Below are positions 7,693-16,512 of a stretch of DNA of 64,000 nucleotides, piece by piece (positions within the stretch are counted from its first letter, which is position 1; the number at the start of each line of letters is the position of its first letter). The notes beneath the pieces are model-generated. The model ran no database searches and had not been told where the DNA came from. It saw only the letters and a list, made by a program, of their open reading frames with translations. The stretch is from an uncultured Clostridia bacterium (GTDB taxonomy: Bacteria; Bacillota; Clostridia; TANB77; CAG-508). The stretch spans positions 1 to 64,000 of the forward strand of contig CALXKE010000006.1 of assembly GCA_944388805.1 (NCBI GenBank), read 5' to 3'. The translations under genes were made by a program, and so were the position numbers.

Positions 7693-8541
7693 TTATGCTT
7701 TATGCAATCTGATTAGTTTTGCAATCGTTGATTTCATATCCTTTCTTTCTACGATTTTATCAATAAATCCATGTTCTAATAAAAATTCTGAACGTTGGAA
7801 TCCTTCTGGTAATTTTTGATTAATGGTTTGCTCTATAACCCTTGGTCCTGCAAATCCAATTAATGCATGTGGTTCTGCTAAAATAATATCTCCTAAACTT
7901 GCAAAGCTTGCTGTTACGCCTCCTGTTGTTGGGTCTGTTAATACAGATATATATAATTGTCCTGCTTTATCTAATTTCGTAAGTGCACTTGATGTTTTAG
8001 CCATTTGCATTAAAGATATCATACCTTCTTGCATTCTAGCACCACCAGATACACAGAATATAACTAATGGCAATTTCTTTTTAGCCGCTGTTTCGATTGC
8101 TAATGTGATTCTTTCTCCTACTGCTGATCCCATACTTCCCATTAAAAAGTTTCCATCCATGACAGCAAGAACTGTTTTTTCCCCTTCTATTTCACATATA
8201 CCACATTTTACAGCTTCTTCTATTTTTGTTTTTTCCTTTAACATTTCTACTTTTTTCATATATCCTTTAAAATTCAAAGGATCTTTTGTTACAATATCTC
8301 CACCAATTTCTTTAAACGTTCCTTCGTCTGCAATTTGTTTGATTCTTCTTCTTGATGATAATCTAAAATGTTTCCCACAATTTGGACATACACTTAGATT
8401 TTGATGTAAATCATCTTTATAAAGAATCTCTTTACAATTGTCACATTTTACCCATTTGCCAATCATCATATCTGAAGCTTTTTCATTTTTAACTCTTTTT
8501 TCTTCTTTTTCGTTTACCTTTTTTACTTTATCGATTACCAA
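7693..8541 (-). CDS. accD: Acetyl-CoA carboxylase carboxyltransferase, beta subunit
   Basis: 282 residues. The N-terminal zinc ribbon has C33-x2-C36 and C52-x2-C55. The carboxyltransferase core includes [16 protein letters not shown] and [20 protein letters not shown]. Together with AccA it forms the carboxyltransferase of the malonyl-CoA-making enzyme. The start is a TTG with GGAGGG 7-8 bases upstream. Neighbours accC and accA belong to the same pathway. Confidence 0.96.
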   Translation of the reverse strand: MVIDKVKKVNEKEEKRVKNEKASDMMIGKWVKCDNCKEILYKDDLHQNLSVCPNCGKHFRLSSRRRIKQIADEGTFKEIGGDIVTKDPLNFKGYMKKVEMLKEKTKIEEAVKCGICEIEGEKTVLAVMDGNFLMGSMGSAVGERITLAIETAAKKKLPLVIFCVSGGARMQEGMISLMQMAKTSSALTKLDKAGQLYISVLTDPTTGGVTASFASLGDIILAEPHALIGFAGPRVIEQTINQKLPEGFQRSEFLLEHGFIDKIVERKDMKSTIAKLIRLHKA

Positions 8542-8628
8542 GGTATTTCCCTCCTTTAATATCCCTGTTATTATATATGTATTTTCAATTTATTTCAACT
8601 AGGATAAGTAGTCAAAAGAAAAAATTTT

Positions 8629-8658
8629 GTCGCATAGACAAACGATCTCTATGCGACA
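8629..8658. terminator. GTCGCATAG hairpin between accC and accD
   Basis: TGTCGCATAG and CTATGCGACA arms with loop ACAAACGATCT. On the minus strand a T-run follows, so it can act as a terminator or attenuator after accC. Nearly the same hairpin, with loop CAACAAACGAACT, occurs at 57329-57360. It therefore also belongs to a dispersed repeat group. Confidence 0.6.
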
Positions 8659-8662
8659 TTTC

Positions 8663-10006
8663 TTACATATTAAATTCTTTTTTTATGAAAGATGTATCAT
8701 AATTGTTTGTTTTAAAGTTTTCATTTTCTAATATCTTTAATAAAAAGTCTATGTTTGTTGTGATTCCTTCTACAACAAATTCTGCTACAGCACTTTTCAT
8801 TTTCGCAATTGATTCTTCTCTATTTTTTCCATGAACAATCAATTTTGCTAGCATAGAATCATATGTAGGTGGAACAGTATATCCGCTATATATGGCTGTA
8901 TCTACTCTTATACCATTTCCTCCTGGAATATGTAATCCTGTTATCGTTCCTGGACATGGCATAAAGTTTTTATCTGGATTTTCTGCATTAATTCTTACTT
9001 CCATTGAATGTCCATTGAATTTGATATCTTCTTGTTTATAGGTTAATTCTTCTCCACTTGCAATTTTGATTTGTTCTTTTATGATATCTACTCCTGTTAC
9101 CATTTCTGTTACAGGATGTTCTACTTGTACTCTTGTATTCATCTCCATAAAATAGAAATCTTTATTTTTGTCAACTAAAAATTCAATTGTTCCTGCATTA
9201 GAATAACCAATTTCTTTTACTGCCTTTACTGCTACTTCTCCCATTTTCTTTCTAGTTTCTTCATCTAGTATACCACTTGGTGTTTCTTCTAATACTTTTT
9301 GATTTCTTCTTTGCACTGAACAATCTCTTTCTCCTAAATGGATACAGTTTCCGTGCTCATCTGCTAATATTTGAATTTCTACATGTCTTGGATTTTCTAC
9401 AAATTTTTCTAAGTATAGGCTATCATCATTAAAAGATACTTTTGCTTCTTGTTTGACAATGTCATATTCTTTTTCTAGTTCTTCTTTAGAATAAGCAACT
9501 CTAATACCTCTTCCGCCACCACCTGCTGATGCTTTTAACATAACAGGATATTTAATTTGTTCTGCTAAATTAACTGCTTGTTCTTTTGAATAAATCAATC
9601 CATCTGAACCAGGGACAACTGGAACGCCTGCTCTTTTCATCGTTTCTTTTGCTCTTGATTTATTTCCCAACAATTCGATTAGTTTATAGTCTGGTCCAAT
9701 AAATTTGATTCCTGTTTCTTGACAGATTTTTGCAAAATTTGGATTTTCAGATAGGAATCCAAATCCTGGATGAATGCTATCTGCTCCTGTTAAACACGCT
9801 GCTTCTAATATGGCTTTTACATTTAAATAACTTTTATTAGATGGTGCTGGTCCTACACAAATCGCTTCATCTGCTAATTGTACATGTAAGGCATTTTTAT
9901 CTGCTTCTGAATAAATAGCTACTGTTCTAATTCCCATTTCTCTACATGCTCTGATAATTCTGACTGCAATTTCCCCTCTATTGGCAATTAATACTTTTTT
10001 TAACAT
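8663..10006 (-). CDS. accC: Biotin carboxylase subunit of acetyl-CoA carboxylase
   Basis: 447 residues, the usual AccC length. N-terminal Rossmann-like domain begins MLKKVLIANRGEIAVRII. The ATP-grasp domain has the glycine loop KASAGGGGRGIR (about 159-170), the catalytic region HVEIQ and GERDCSVQRRNQKV, and MNTRVQVEHPVTE. It carboxylates the biotin of the carrier protein (AccB), but no accB is in the window. RBS AGGAGGG upstream. First visible gene of the acc-fabI run; the region before it holds a bidirectional hairpin terminator. Confidence 0.97.
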   Translation of the reverse strand: MLKKVLIANRGEIAVRIIRACREMGIRTVAIYSEADKNALHVQLADEAICVGPAPSNKSYLNVKAILEAACLTGADSIHPGFGFLSENPNFAKICQETGIKFIGPDYKLIELLGNKSRAKETMKRAGVPVVPGSDGLIYSKEQAVNLAEQIKYPVMLKASAGGGGRGIRVAYSKEELEKEYDIVKQEAKVSFNDDSLYLEKFVENPRHVEIQILADEHGNCIHLGERDCSVQRRNQKVLEETPSGILDEETRKKMGEVAVKAVKEIGYSNAGTIEFLVDKNKDFYFMEMNTRVQVEHPVTEMVTGVDIIKEQIKIASGEELTYKQEDIKFNGHSMEVRINAENPDKNFMPCPGTITGLHIPGGNGIRVDTAIYSGYTVPPTYDSMLAKLIVHGKNREESIAKMKSAVAEFVVEGITTNIDFLLKILENENFKTNNYDTSFIKKEFNM

Positions 10007-10352
10007 TGCTTTCCCTCCTATGAAATCATTTGATTCATTGTTAGTTTTTTTGTTTGAGTTTATTTCAACTATATATTTTATATATCAATATTTGTCTTTT
10101 TCACTAAAAAAAGACAGTATATATACTGTCTTTTGTACTTTTACTATTATATATTCTTTTTTTATTTTTTTCAAGCTAGTACGGGTGGTCAGTATCGTAA
10201 ATCATTTTACTTAGAATTGATATTTCTAAACCTGTTCTTGATAAGTTAGAAAATAAAAATAGAATCATTAAAAATTCATGACATTAAATGTCAATACAAT
10301 TCATATTCTTTTTGTGTAATAATTGTTTTAAACATTCGTTTAAGGTGATGTT
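10007..10352. other. Divergent intergenic region between accC and the HTH gene
   Basis: Contains a strong symmetrical hairpin at about 10107-10133 (AAAAGACAGTA...TACTGTCTTTT), which looks like a bidirectional terminator. The rest is AT-rich. It must hold the promoter of accC on the minus strand and that of the HTH gene on the plus strand. A palindrome next to the HTH start is listed separately. Confidence 0.55.
10328..10343. promoter_or_regulatory. Palindromic operator candidate of the HTH gene
   Basis: TTAAAC (10328-10333) and GTTTAA (10338-10343) form a perfect inverted repeat with a 4-base spacer, immediately before the ribosome-binding site of the HTH gene. It is a plausible autoregulatory site. 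Confidence 0.4.
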
Positions 10353-10559
10353 ATGATAAAAGAAAAAAGAAAGGCAAAAAAATATACACAAGAAAAAATG
10401 TCTGAAATACTAGGAATTAGTTTAAGACAATATATACGAATTGATAATGAAGAAGATTTACCCAGAAGAGATGTTTTAAAAAATCTAATTTTGGAATTAG
10501 AATTAACAGATGAAGAATTAGGTGAATACATAAGAATGATGGCTAATAAAATAGCTTAG
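10353..10559 (+). CDS. Small XRE-family helix-turn-helix protein
   Basis: 68 residues. Residues 9-40 form a Cro/C1-type HTH (KKYTQEKMSEILGISLRQYIRIDNEEDLP), with a short acidic helical tail. RBS AAGGTGATG upstream. It is the only plus-strand gene in the first 28 kb and is unrelated to its neighbours by function. A single HTH without effector domain suggests a small local repressor, possibly of itself through the TTAAAC-N4-GTTTAA palindrome upstream. Targets unknown. Confidence 0.8.
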   Translation: MIKEKRKAKKYTQEKMSEILGISLRQYIRIDNEEDLPRRDVLKNLILELELTDEELGEYIRMMANKIA

Positions 10560-10602
10560 GAATATTGAATGATAAATAAAATATTCTTAAGCTATTTTTT
10601 TT
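10549..10602. terminator. Bidirectional terminator between the HTH gene and spoIIIAH
   Basis: An 18-base stem (AAATAGCTTAGGAATATT / AATATTCTTAAGCTATTT) followed by a T-run. It overlaps the last codons of the HTH gene and ends at the spoIIIAH stop, serving both convergent genes. Confidence 0.85.
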
Positions 10603-11308
10603 ATTTTGTTGATATATGTATATTTTCAATTTCTGCATTTAATTCTCTAGAAATAATATTTTGTATTTGTGCGACTTCTTCTTGTTGTAATTGTTCCACT
10701 CCAATAATGACACTAATACTATCTCCATTCACAAAAACAATATTATTTGTAAATCCTTTTGTACTAATTAAATTCTCACATATCATAATACTGTTTTTCG
10801 TATCATTAATTTTTTTAATTTCCTCTGTTGCACTTTGTTTTTGTGTTTCCAAGCTATTACTACTATTTAATACATTTTCATAACTTTCTATCATCTGTGA
10901 ATACATGGTATCTCTTTCTAATTTTGATTTTGTAAAATATTCATCTGTTGATACTGTTGCACTTGTTTGGGTCGCTGTATTATTTTCTACTGTATTTGTG
11001 TTTTGTGTCATATTTCCATTTGCTTCTTGCGTTGTATCTCCATTTGTATTACTTGTACTTTCCGTTACATTTTCGGTTGTATTTTCTGTCACTTCATTTT
11101 CATTAACCGCTTCACTACTTACTAATGTAGCATCTCCAATATCCGCAATTTGCATATCATCATTTGCTTCCATTTCCATAGCCGTCTCAGCTGATACTTG
11201 TTCTGCTGTATTGGTCGTATAATTTAAATATCCAGCAGTCACTAACATTAAAGCAATTACATAAATGATTACTTGATTTTTCTTTAACAAGCCTTTCATT
11301 ATTTTCAT
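10601..11308 (-). CDS. spoIIIAH: Stage III sporulation protein AH
   Basis: 235 residues. An N-terminal membrane segment (about 12-28) is followed by a Ser/Thr/Asn/Glu-rich linker (about 55-115). The C-terminal YscJ/FliF-like ring-building domain contains SKLERDTMYSQMIESYENVLN and the end VEQLQQEEVAQIQNIISRELN. In the mother cell it binds SpoIIQ across the intermembrane space to form the feeding-tube channel to the forespore. It is the last gene of the complete spoIIIA operon. Confidence 0.92.
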   Translation of the reverse strand: MKIMKGLLKKNQVIIYVIALMLVTAGYLNYTTNTAEQVSAETAMEMEANDDMQIADIGDATLVSSEAVNENEVTENTTENVTESTSNTNGDTTQEANGNMTQNTNTVENNTATQTSATVSTDEYFTKSKLERDTMYSQMIESYENVLNSSNSLETQKQSATEEIKKINDTKNSIMICENLISTKGFTNNIVFVNGDSISVIIGVEQLQQEEVAQIQNIISRELNAEIENIHISTK

Positions 11309-11388
11309 AAAATCACTTTCCTTTCTAGGGGTTCATTGTGACCAAGTCCATTTGATCACAAATATGGTTAATAAAAGTATATAATTAT

Positions 11389-11432
11389 AGGTCTGTCCCT
11401 TTTGTTTCATTTTGAAACGATTTGACACGTCC
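11389..11432. repeat. REP-like hairpin between spoIIIAG and spoIIIAH
   Basis: Contains GTTTCATTTTGAAAC as a short stem and a ...GACACGTCCC end similar to the GGGGACGTGTC element at 7578. A second small hairpin, TTGTGACC...GATCACAA, lies at about 11335-11363. Confidence 0.45.
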
Positions 11433-12059
11433 CTAATGTTCCATTTCAAATACTTGTATTTTATGCGTTGCTAACCCTGTTACTGCTTCTACTGCTTGAA
11501 TAATGCTTGTTTTTACTTCTGCACTTCCTGCTCCTTTTGCTGTAATAATAGCTCCTTCTATTTGTGGTTCTACTACTTTTTGTGTAATCACTGTTTTTTG
11601 TCCATCATTTTCTTCATATATGATTTCTTTTTGTGAATCAGTTTCTTCTATGGTTCTTGTTCCTCCTGATGTGTCTGTTTCTTCTGTATTACTAGTTTGT
11701 GTGCTTTCATTATACATAGGAATAATTTCACTAGATTCTGAATAATTGATAAATACTTTTACTTCTCCAACTCCTTGGATTTTTGATAGAATTTCTTCTA
11801 ATTTTATTTCTAATTCATTAGTGCTATTACTTGATACTTCTAATGATGAAGATGTATTCGTATTTGCTAATTGTTTTGAAGTATCATTTTGTAAATTTTT
11901 ATGATTACTGCTACTTTTGTCTCCATTCCATATTATATTGATAATAACAATTGTGATAATTAATATAATAACAAAAAATACTAAATTTTCTATTTTCTTC
12001 TTATTCGTTTTATTTCCATCTTCTGGATTAATCAACCCTTTTAATTTATCTTTAAACAT
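11433..12059 (-). CDS. spoIIIAG: Stage III sporulation protein AG
   Basis: 208 residues. One membrane segment (about 27-45), a Ser/Asn-rich linker, then the ring-building domain ILSKIQGVGEVKVFINYSESSEIIP and the C-terminal ITAKGAGSAEVKTSIIQAVEAVTGLATHKIQVF, which is diagnostic of SpoIIIAG. It forms a large ring in the mother-cell membrane. The start overlaps spoIIIAF by 19 bases. Confidence 0.95.
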   Translation of the reverse strand: MFKDKLKGLINPEDGNKTNKKKIENLVFFVIILIITIVIINIIWNGDKSSSNHKNLQNDTSKQLANTNTSSSLEVSSNSTNELEIKLEEILSKIQGVGEVKVFINYSESSEIIPMYNESTQTSNTEETDTSGGTRTIEETDSQKEIIYEENDGQKTVITQKVVEPQIEGAIITAKGAGSAEVKTSIIQAVEAVTGLATHKIQVFEMEH

Positions 12060-12697
12060 GTTTCCTCAACTCCATATTCTTCTTTTAAGAACTTTTTTAT
12101 CTTTTGAATATCACTATTACTTATATTTTGTTTATTATCCTCTTGTTTCTCATCAGTTTTATTAATTTTTCCAACTGTTGTATTAACTGGCTTTATTTTT
12201 TGGATTTCACTTACCAATTTATCTTCAATTGTTTCTGTTTGTTCTGTTCCATTTTCTTGTTGTTCGTTTTCTTGCTCTTCACTTTTCTCAACTGTTAAGA
12301 CAATTTCTTCTATATAGTTATCTTCATTTTTGCTTGATAATGTTGCATATACATTACAAGTTGTGACTTGATACCCTAAGTTTTCTACTTTTTGCGTTAT
12401 ATCCTTTTCTAATTCTTCTATGTAGATTTCTTCTATTCGACTATCCACAGAGCTTTGTTCTTCATTTGTTTGATTACTTGTATAATCACCAATATATTCA
12501 TTTAAATCATAAGAACTGACATCTAATATATCTTTATTATTAACAAATGGCGATATGATATTAAAGATAATATATATGCCAAATACCATTCTTACATATT
12601 TTTTTGTTTTATTATTGGGTAATAACATTTCTAAAATGGATATAACAATAATGGCCAGTCCTAAACTTTTTGCCCAAGTACTTAAAAACTCTATCAT
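12041..12697 (-). CDS. spoIIIAF: Stage III sporulation protein AF
   Basis: 218 residues. Two N-terminal membrane helices (about 10-26 and 33-52), with LGLAIIVISILEMLLPNNKTKKYVRMVFGI typical of the family. A long acidic linker follows, then the C-terminal domain ending IKKFLKEEYGVEETCLKIN. Part of the SpoIIIA-SpoIIQ complex. RBS GGGAAAG upstream; 8 bases after spoIIIAE. Confidence 0.93.
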   Translation of the reverse strand: MIEFLSTWAKSLGLAIIVISILEMLLPNNKTKKYVRMVFGIYIIFNIISPFVNNKDILDVSSYDLNEYIGDYTSNQTNEEQSSVDSRIEEIYIEELEKDITQKVENLGYQVTTCNVYATLSSKNEDNYIEEIVLTVEKSEEQENEQQENGTEQTETIEDKLVSEIQKIKPVNTTVGKINKTDEKQEDNKQNISNSDIQKIKKFLKEEYGVEETCLKIN

Positions 12698-12705
12698 AAC
12701 TTTCC

Positions 12706-13857
12706 CTACCTATACATCATTCCTGTATTGGATATCTTAACCACTAAAGCTGTGCCAACAATTAGCATAACCGATACAGAGCATAAAATGGCTAAAAAGA
12801 TTTTGTATACATCTCCTATTTGGTCTAATAAACTGGTTATATTTTTATCTGCTATTGGTTCACAGATTGCCGACATTAGTTTATATGCCATTGTAAAAAT
12901 TCCTAATTTTAGGATTGGTATGATACAAATTCCTATCACAATAATGATTCCAACAACACCTACTGCATTTTTTAAAATAATTCCACAACCTAAGACAGTA
13001 TCTACTGCATCTCCTAAAATTTTTCCTACTACTGGTATTGCTGAACTAACAACTGCTTTTGTTGTTTTTGCCGTAATGCCATCTACACTACTAGAAAGTG
13101 TCCCTTCTAAGGAAATAACTGCCACAAAAATGGTAAGAATAATTCCAAAAAACCACACAACTCCTGATTTTAAGAATTGCGATAATTTGTCTATTTGCAC
13201 ATTATCTGAAATTTTGGATATCACAATTAAGCTTGTAAAAATTAATACGATTGGAATAATGAGGGTTTGTATGATGTTTCCTATAAAATTGATTAAAAAT
13301 AATATAATTGGTTCTAATACGCCACTTGTTGTAATACTTCCTGTGTATATCATTAACGAAATCAGCAAAGGAATTAATATATTTACAAACCCAATGACAT
13401 TATTACAGGTATCTTTTACAACTTGTACAATATCTGAAAAATTCATCATAACAATCGTAACAATTAATATGTATTGAACATAGTAAATTAATTTTGAAAT
13501 TGTATCATTTTCTAAGCTTTCACTGACAGATTTTAAAATACTATGTATAACGACAATGGCTAATATGCTTCCTAATACTGTTAAACCATCTAGTAGTTCT
13601 CCTCCTAGTACACCAAGTACTTTTTTCAATAATGTTTGATTATCCACTTCTCCTTTTATTGCATTTTCTAGAATTTCATTTATATCTATATCTTCGAAAA
13701 ATTCACCGGAATATTCATCTGCCTGCTCAATAAATTCACTAATCCCAAATTCTTCTTGCTGTTCTTGTAATGTTTCTTCTTCATTGGCAATCGAGGTTGG
13801 CATTGTAAGATTAAAAAGGAAGATGACAGCTATTAAACTATATATAATCTTTTTCAC
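12706..13857 (-). CDS. spoIIIAE: Stage III sporulation protein AE
   Basis: 383 residues with a signal-like N-terminus (about 5-24) and about eight membrane segments from residue 85 onward. The central SLEGTLSSSVDGITAKTTKAVVSSAIPVVGK is a SpoIIIAE hallmark. It is the polytopic core of the SpoIIIA complex, proposed to form part of the channel or transporter. The start is GTG with AAGGAGG four bases upstream. Confidence 0.96.
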   Translation of the reverse strand: MKKIIYSLIAVIFLFNLTMPTSIANEEETLQEQQEEFGISEFIEQADEYSGEFFEDIDINEILENAIKGEVDNQTLLKKVLGVLGGELLDGLTVLGSILAIVVIHSILKSVSESLENDTISKLIYYVQYILIVTIVMMNFSDIVQVVKDTCNNVIGFVNILIPLLISLMIYTGSITTSGVLEPIILFLINFIGNIIQTLIIPIVLIFTSLIVISKISDNVQIDKLSQFLKSGVVWFFGIILTIFVAVISLEGTLSSSVDGITAKTTKAVVSSAIPVVGKILGDAVDTVLGCGIILKNAVGVVGIIIVIGICIIPILKLGIFTMAYKLMSAICEPIADKNITSLLDQIGDVYKIFLAILCSVSVMLIVGTALVVKISNTGMMYR

Positions 13858-13867
13858 TCTGCCTCCT

Positions 13868-13987
13868 TATGAACTTTAGAAACAATCTTAAAAGTTCATT
13901 TTATATTTATAAAAACATAATAAATTTTTTATTATTTATATAAAAAGTATAATTCATGAACTTTTAGGACTGTTCCCAAAGTTCCTT
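13868..13987. repeat. Two GAACTTT...AAAGTTC hairpins between spoIIIAD and spoIIIAE
   Basis: Hairpins at 13868-13899 and 13956-13985 share the pattern TGAACTTTnaGnnnnTnTTnnnAAAGTTCA. Two more related copies lie in the next gap of the same operon (14396-14427 and 14463-14494). Confidence 0.65.
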
Positions 13988-14373
13988 CAAGGCAAAATTT
14001 GCAATATAATTTCTAACAAACTAGATATGATGGGTATAGACATAGAAATGATGATAATTTTACTTCCTAACTCTATTTTACTAGCAATTGCTCCCTCCCC
14101 TGAATCTTTACATATACTAACTGCAAATTCCGAAAGAAAAGCAATTCCTGTAATTTTTATTAGTAAAGCTAAAAATTGGCTATTGATATTGGCTTTTCCT
14201 GCAATTGATTGTATTAAATTTACAATTCCTGCTAATTGGTCTGTTAATAAAAGTAATATCAGAGCTCCTGTTAATAAACTGATATATATCGCAAATTCTG
14301 GTTTATATTGTTTTAATAATATGATGATAATTAATGCAATTAATCCAATTCCTATAATTCTAATAATCTCCAT
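13987..14373 (-). CDS. spoIIIAD: Stage III sporulation protein AD
   Basis: 128 residues, about four membrane helices. Typical motifs are LLKQYKPEFAIYISLLTGALIL and KITGIAFLSEFAVSICKDSGEGAIASKIELGSKIIIISMSIPI. The ATG at 14373 is preferred over one at 14379 because AAAAGGA lies 7 bases before it. Integral membrane part of the SpoIIIA complex. Confidence 0.95.
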   Translation of the reverse strand: MEIIRIIGIGLIALIIIILLKQYKPEFAIYISLLTGALILLLLTDQLAGIVNLIQSIAGKANINSQFLALLIKITGIAFLSEFAVSICKDSGEGAIASKIELGSKIIIISMSIPIISSLLEIILQILP

Positions 14374-14395
14374 AAACATATCCTTTTTATTTTCT

Positions 14396-14526
14396 TATGA
14401 ACTTTAAGAGCTGTCATTAAAGTTCATTATTTTGTCTGTATTATCCTTCGTCTATTATTTTTATAAAATTTAAGAACTGTTCTTAAAAGTTTATCATTTA
14501 TTTTTAGAACACTTCCTAAATTTTAA
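14396..14526. repeat. GAACTTT-type hairpins between spoIIIAC and spoIIIAD
   Basis: One clear copy (14396-14427), one decayed copy (14463-14494, ATTTAAGAACTGTTCTTAAA core) and a partial copy (about 14503-14526) of the hairpin family seen at 13868. Confidence 0.6.
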
Positions 14527-14717
14527 AGATCAAATATGGTTCTTACTGTATCAAATAAACCGCTAATTTCTTTTATTACCATGGTCAGAACAATAATTAA
14601 CCCTGCTAAAGTCGTCATCATCGCTTGGTCTTCTCTTCCTGCTCTTACCAGTACTTGATGTAAAACAGCAACTAATATTCCAATTGCTGCTATTCTAAAT
14701 AACAAATTGATATCCAT
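14523..14717 (-). CDS. spoIIIAC: Stage III sporulation protein AC
   Basis: 64 residues, two membrane helices. The motif ILVAVLHQVLVRAGREDQAMMTTLAGLIIVL is diagnostic of SpoIIIAC. GAAAGGAATG-type Shine-Dalgarno upstream. Component of the sporulation channel complex. Confidence 0.95.
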   Translation of the reverse strand: MDINLLFRIAAIGILVAVLHQVLVRAGREDQAMMTTLAGLIIVLTMVIKEISGLFDTVRTIFDL

Positions 14718-14806
14718 ATTTTTTTATCTCATTCCTTTCTTGAAGGCTCTAATCTCGTTGAAAAAAATTTAAATATTGTAATCTTTTTTCAACCTTTCTC
14801 TTTTTC

Positions 14807-15316
14807 TTAAATTAAAATAATGACAATTGCTATTCCTATTGTTGTTCCAAGCTTTCGATACAATTTTTCATTTTTATCTTTTTCTTGCTGAGCTTCTTTG
14901 ATTTGTTTTTCTAAAAAATTTTCTGTAATTTCTATCTGACTAATTTGTCCTTCTATATCTGTTTGTCCTAACATTTTAGAAAGCATTAATAATACATGTT
15001 TATCTTCCTCAGTAAGATTTGTTTCACTTGTCTGTACTGCATTTTCCCAAGCTTCTCCTGCACTAAAATTTTGCATATTCTTTTCAGCTTCTTCAAATAT
15101 TTGCCCTATATTTTCTTTGGCATTACTTGCAATTTCTTTAAATATTTCTGGAATAGGTTCATATGTAAATCTAATTTTTGATTTAAAAACATTTAAAATA
15201 TTTTTTATTTCTTCTAATTCTTCTAATCGATAGGAATATTTTTTGGCTATACATCTTCCGATAAAACTGGACGCCATAAATACGAATAACAACATAAAAC
15301 ACTTGATCACTTGCAT
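14807..15316 (-). CDS. spoIIIAB: Stage III sporulation protein AB
   Basis: 169 residues. N-terminal membrane helix and C-terminal membrane helix (GTTIGIAIVIILI) enclose a cytoplasmic helical domain with YSYRLEELEEIKNILNVFKSKIRFTYEPIPEIF, typical of SpoIIIAB. The ATG at 15316 is preferred because AAGGACAAGG lies 8 bases upstream; a GTG at 15325 is too close to it. Confidence 0.93.
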   Translation of the reverse strand: MQVIKCFMLLFVFMASSFIGRCIAKKYSYRLEELEEIKNILNVFKSKIRFTYEPIPEIFKEIASNAKENIGQIFEEAEKNMQNFSAGEAWENAVQTSETNLTEEDKHVLLMLSKMLGQTDIEGQISQIEITENFLEKQIKEAQQEKDKNEKLYRKLGTTIGIAIVIILI

Positions 15317-15367
15317 ATCATACACCTTGTCCTTTGCATTTATAAATAGAAATTTATGTTTTTCTTA

Positions 15368-15442
15368 TTGTATAGGAAAAATCAACTTCTATCTTGACCA
15401 TATATAAGATTTTTCCGTATACAACAAGTTTAGGATTCTTAT
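15368..15442. repeat. Dispersed palindromic repeat, copy C, inside spoIIIA
   Basis: TTGTATAGGAAAAATC from 15368 pairs with GATTTTTCCGTATACAA ending at about 15423, followed by the ATTCTTATA tail. It lies between spoIIIAA and spoIIIAB, which are usually tightly packed. Confidence 0.75.
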
Positions 15443-15472
15443 ATAATATATTCACCTCGTTTTCTTTTAGAA

Positions 15473-16342
15473 CTATATAAAAATAATTTTCTCAATAATC
15501 TTTTTGTCTATTAATTTTTTGATATATGGATTGCTATGTACATCTTCTATTGTTTTTCCATGCATAGTAAATATTCCTTTGACACCAGACAACATAGCTT
15601 CTTCTATTGCTTGTATATCTTCATTTCCTCCAATTTCATCACAAGCAATAATTTCTGGCGCCATTGTTCTAATCAATATTTTAATTCCTTTAGCCTTAGA
15701 TACATTATCAATAATATCTGTTCTAATCCCAACATCATTTTGTGGAATTCCTCTATACATAGCCGCAATTTCTCCTCTTTCATCAACTACCCCACAAGTT
15801 TTCCCCTTAAAATTTATCCCACTGACTCCATTACTTAAATTTCTAATTAAATCTCTTAAAATCGTCGTTTTCCCTTTTCCTGGTGGTGAAACAATTAATG
15901 TATTAAATATGGTTTGATTTTTAATATCGATAACTTGTCCGATAATGCGATTACTACAATTGGGAACTTCTCTAGCAATTCTAAAATTCAAACTGGTTAT
16001 ATATTTGATATTAATAATTTCCCCATTTTCTACAACTGCTGTTCCTGTTATCCCTACTCTATGTCCTCCTCTTATAGTTATATATCCTTCACACAATTGT
16101 TTTTTATATGCATAAATCGAGTTTTCACATAATCTCTCCACAATTTGTAATATTTCATTTTGTGTGATTTTATATTCCACAACTAGCTCTTTATCTCTAA
16201 GTTTTAAAATTAATGGCCTATCAATTCTTATCCTGATTTCTTGTAATTCATCTTTTATTTTATTATTGGAAATGATTGTATTATATAGAATATTGGATAA
16301 ATTCATTGGAAAAAACTTAACAATTTCTAAAAGCTTTTCCAT
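15473..16342 (-). CDS. spoIIIAA: Stage III sporulation protein AA, AAA-type ATPase
   Basis: 289 residues. Secretion-ATPase-like protein with Walker A SPPGKGKTTILRDL (about residues 148-161) and an acidic Walker B-like VDERGEIAAMYRG. Further motifs are IIACDEIGGNEDIQAIEEAMLSGVKGIFTMHG. First gene of the operon and the presumed motor of the SpoIIIA-SpoIIQ apparatus. The ATG at 16342 has GAGAAAGG ten bases upstream; the ATG at 16351 is only one base from it and is rejected. A SigE promoter is expected but I could not place it. Confidence 0.96.
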   Translation of the reverse strand: MEKLLEIVKFFPMNLSNILYNTIISNNKIKDELQEIRIRIDRPLILKLRDKELVVEYKITQNEILQIVERLCENSIYAYKKQLCEGYITIRGGHRVGITGTAVVENGEIINIKYITSLNFRIAREVPNCSNRIIGQVIDIKNQTIFNTLIVSPPGKGKTTILRDLIRNLSNGVSGINFKGKTCGVVDERGEIAAMYRGIPQNDVGIRTDIIDNVSKAKGIKILIRTMAPEIIACDEIGGNEDIQAIEEAMLSGVKGIFTMHGKTIEDVHSNPYIKKLIDKKIIEKIIFI

Positions 16343-16476
16343 TTTTTTCATTCCTTTCTCAATATCTTAATCGAATTAGATTTTTTCTAATCTTATACAT
16401 TGTTTTCCTAGATATTTTTCCATAATCTTTATAATATTATATATATTCCATTGCAGTAGATTTATTACTATATAAT

Positions 16477-16504
16477 AAAAAAGTTGAAGCAGAAACTTTT
16501 TCAG
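16477..16504 (-). terminator. Terminator downstream of the unrecognised large protein gene
   Basis: On the minus strand GAAAAAGTT and AACTTTTTT form a hairpin with a seven-base loop ending in a T-run, before spoIIIAA. Confidence 0.6.
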
Positions 16505-16512
16505 TTTTCTAC

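Noticed and set aside
7823..8404. 193-residue plus-strand ORF opposite accD
   Set aside because: It is the antisense shadow of accD, with no Shine-Dalgarno and no protein-like composition.
12728..13477. 249-residue plus-strand ORF opposite spoIIIAE
   Set aside because: Shadow of a hydrophobic gene; the start has no ribosome-binding site and spoIIIAE is certain.
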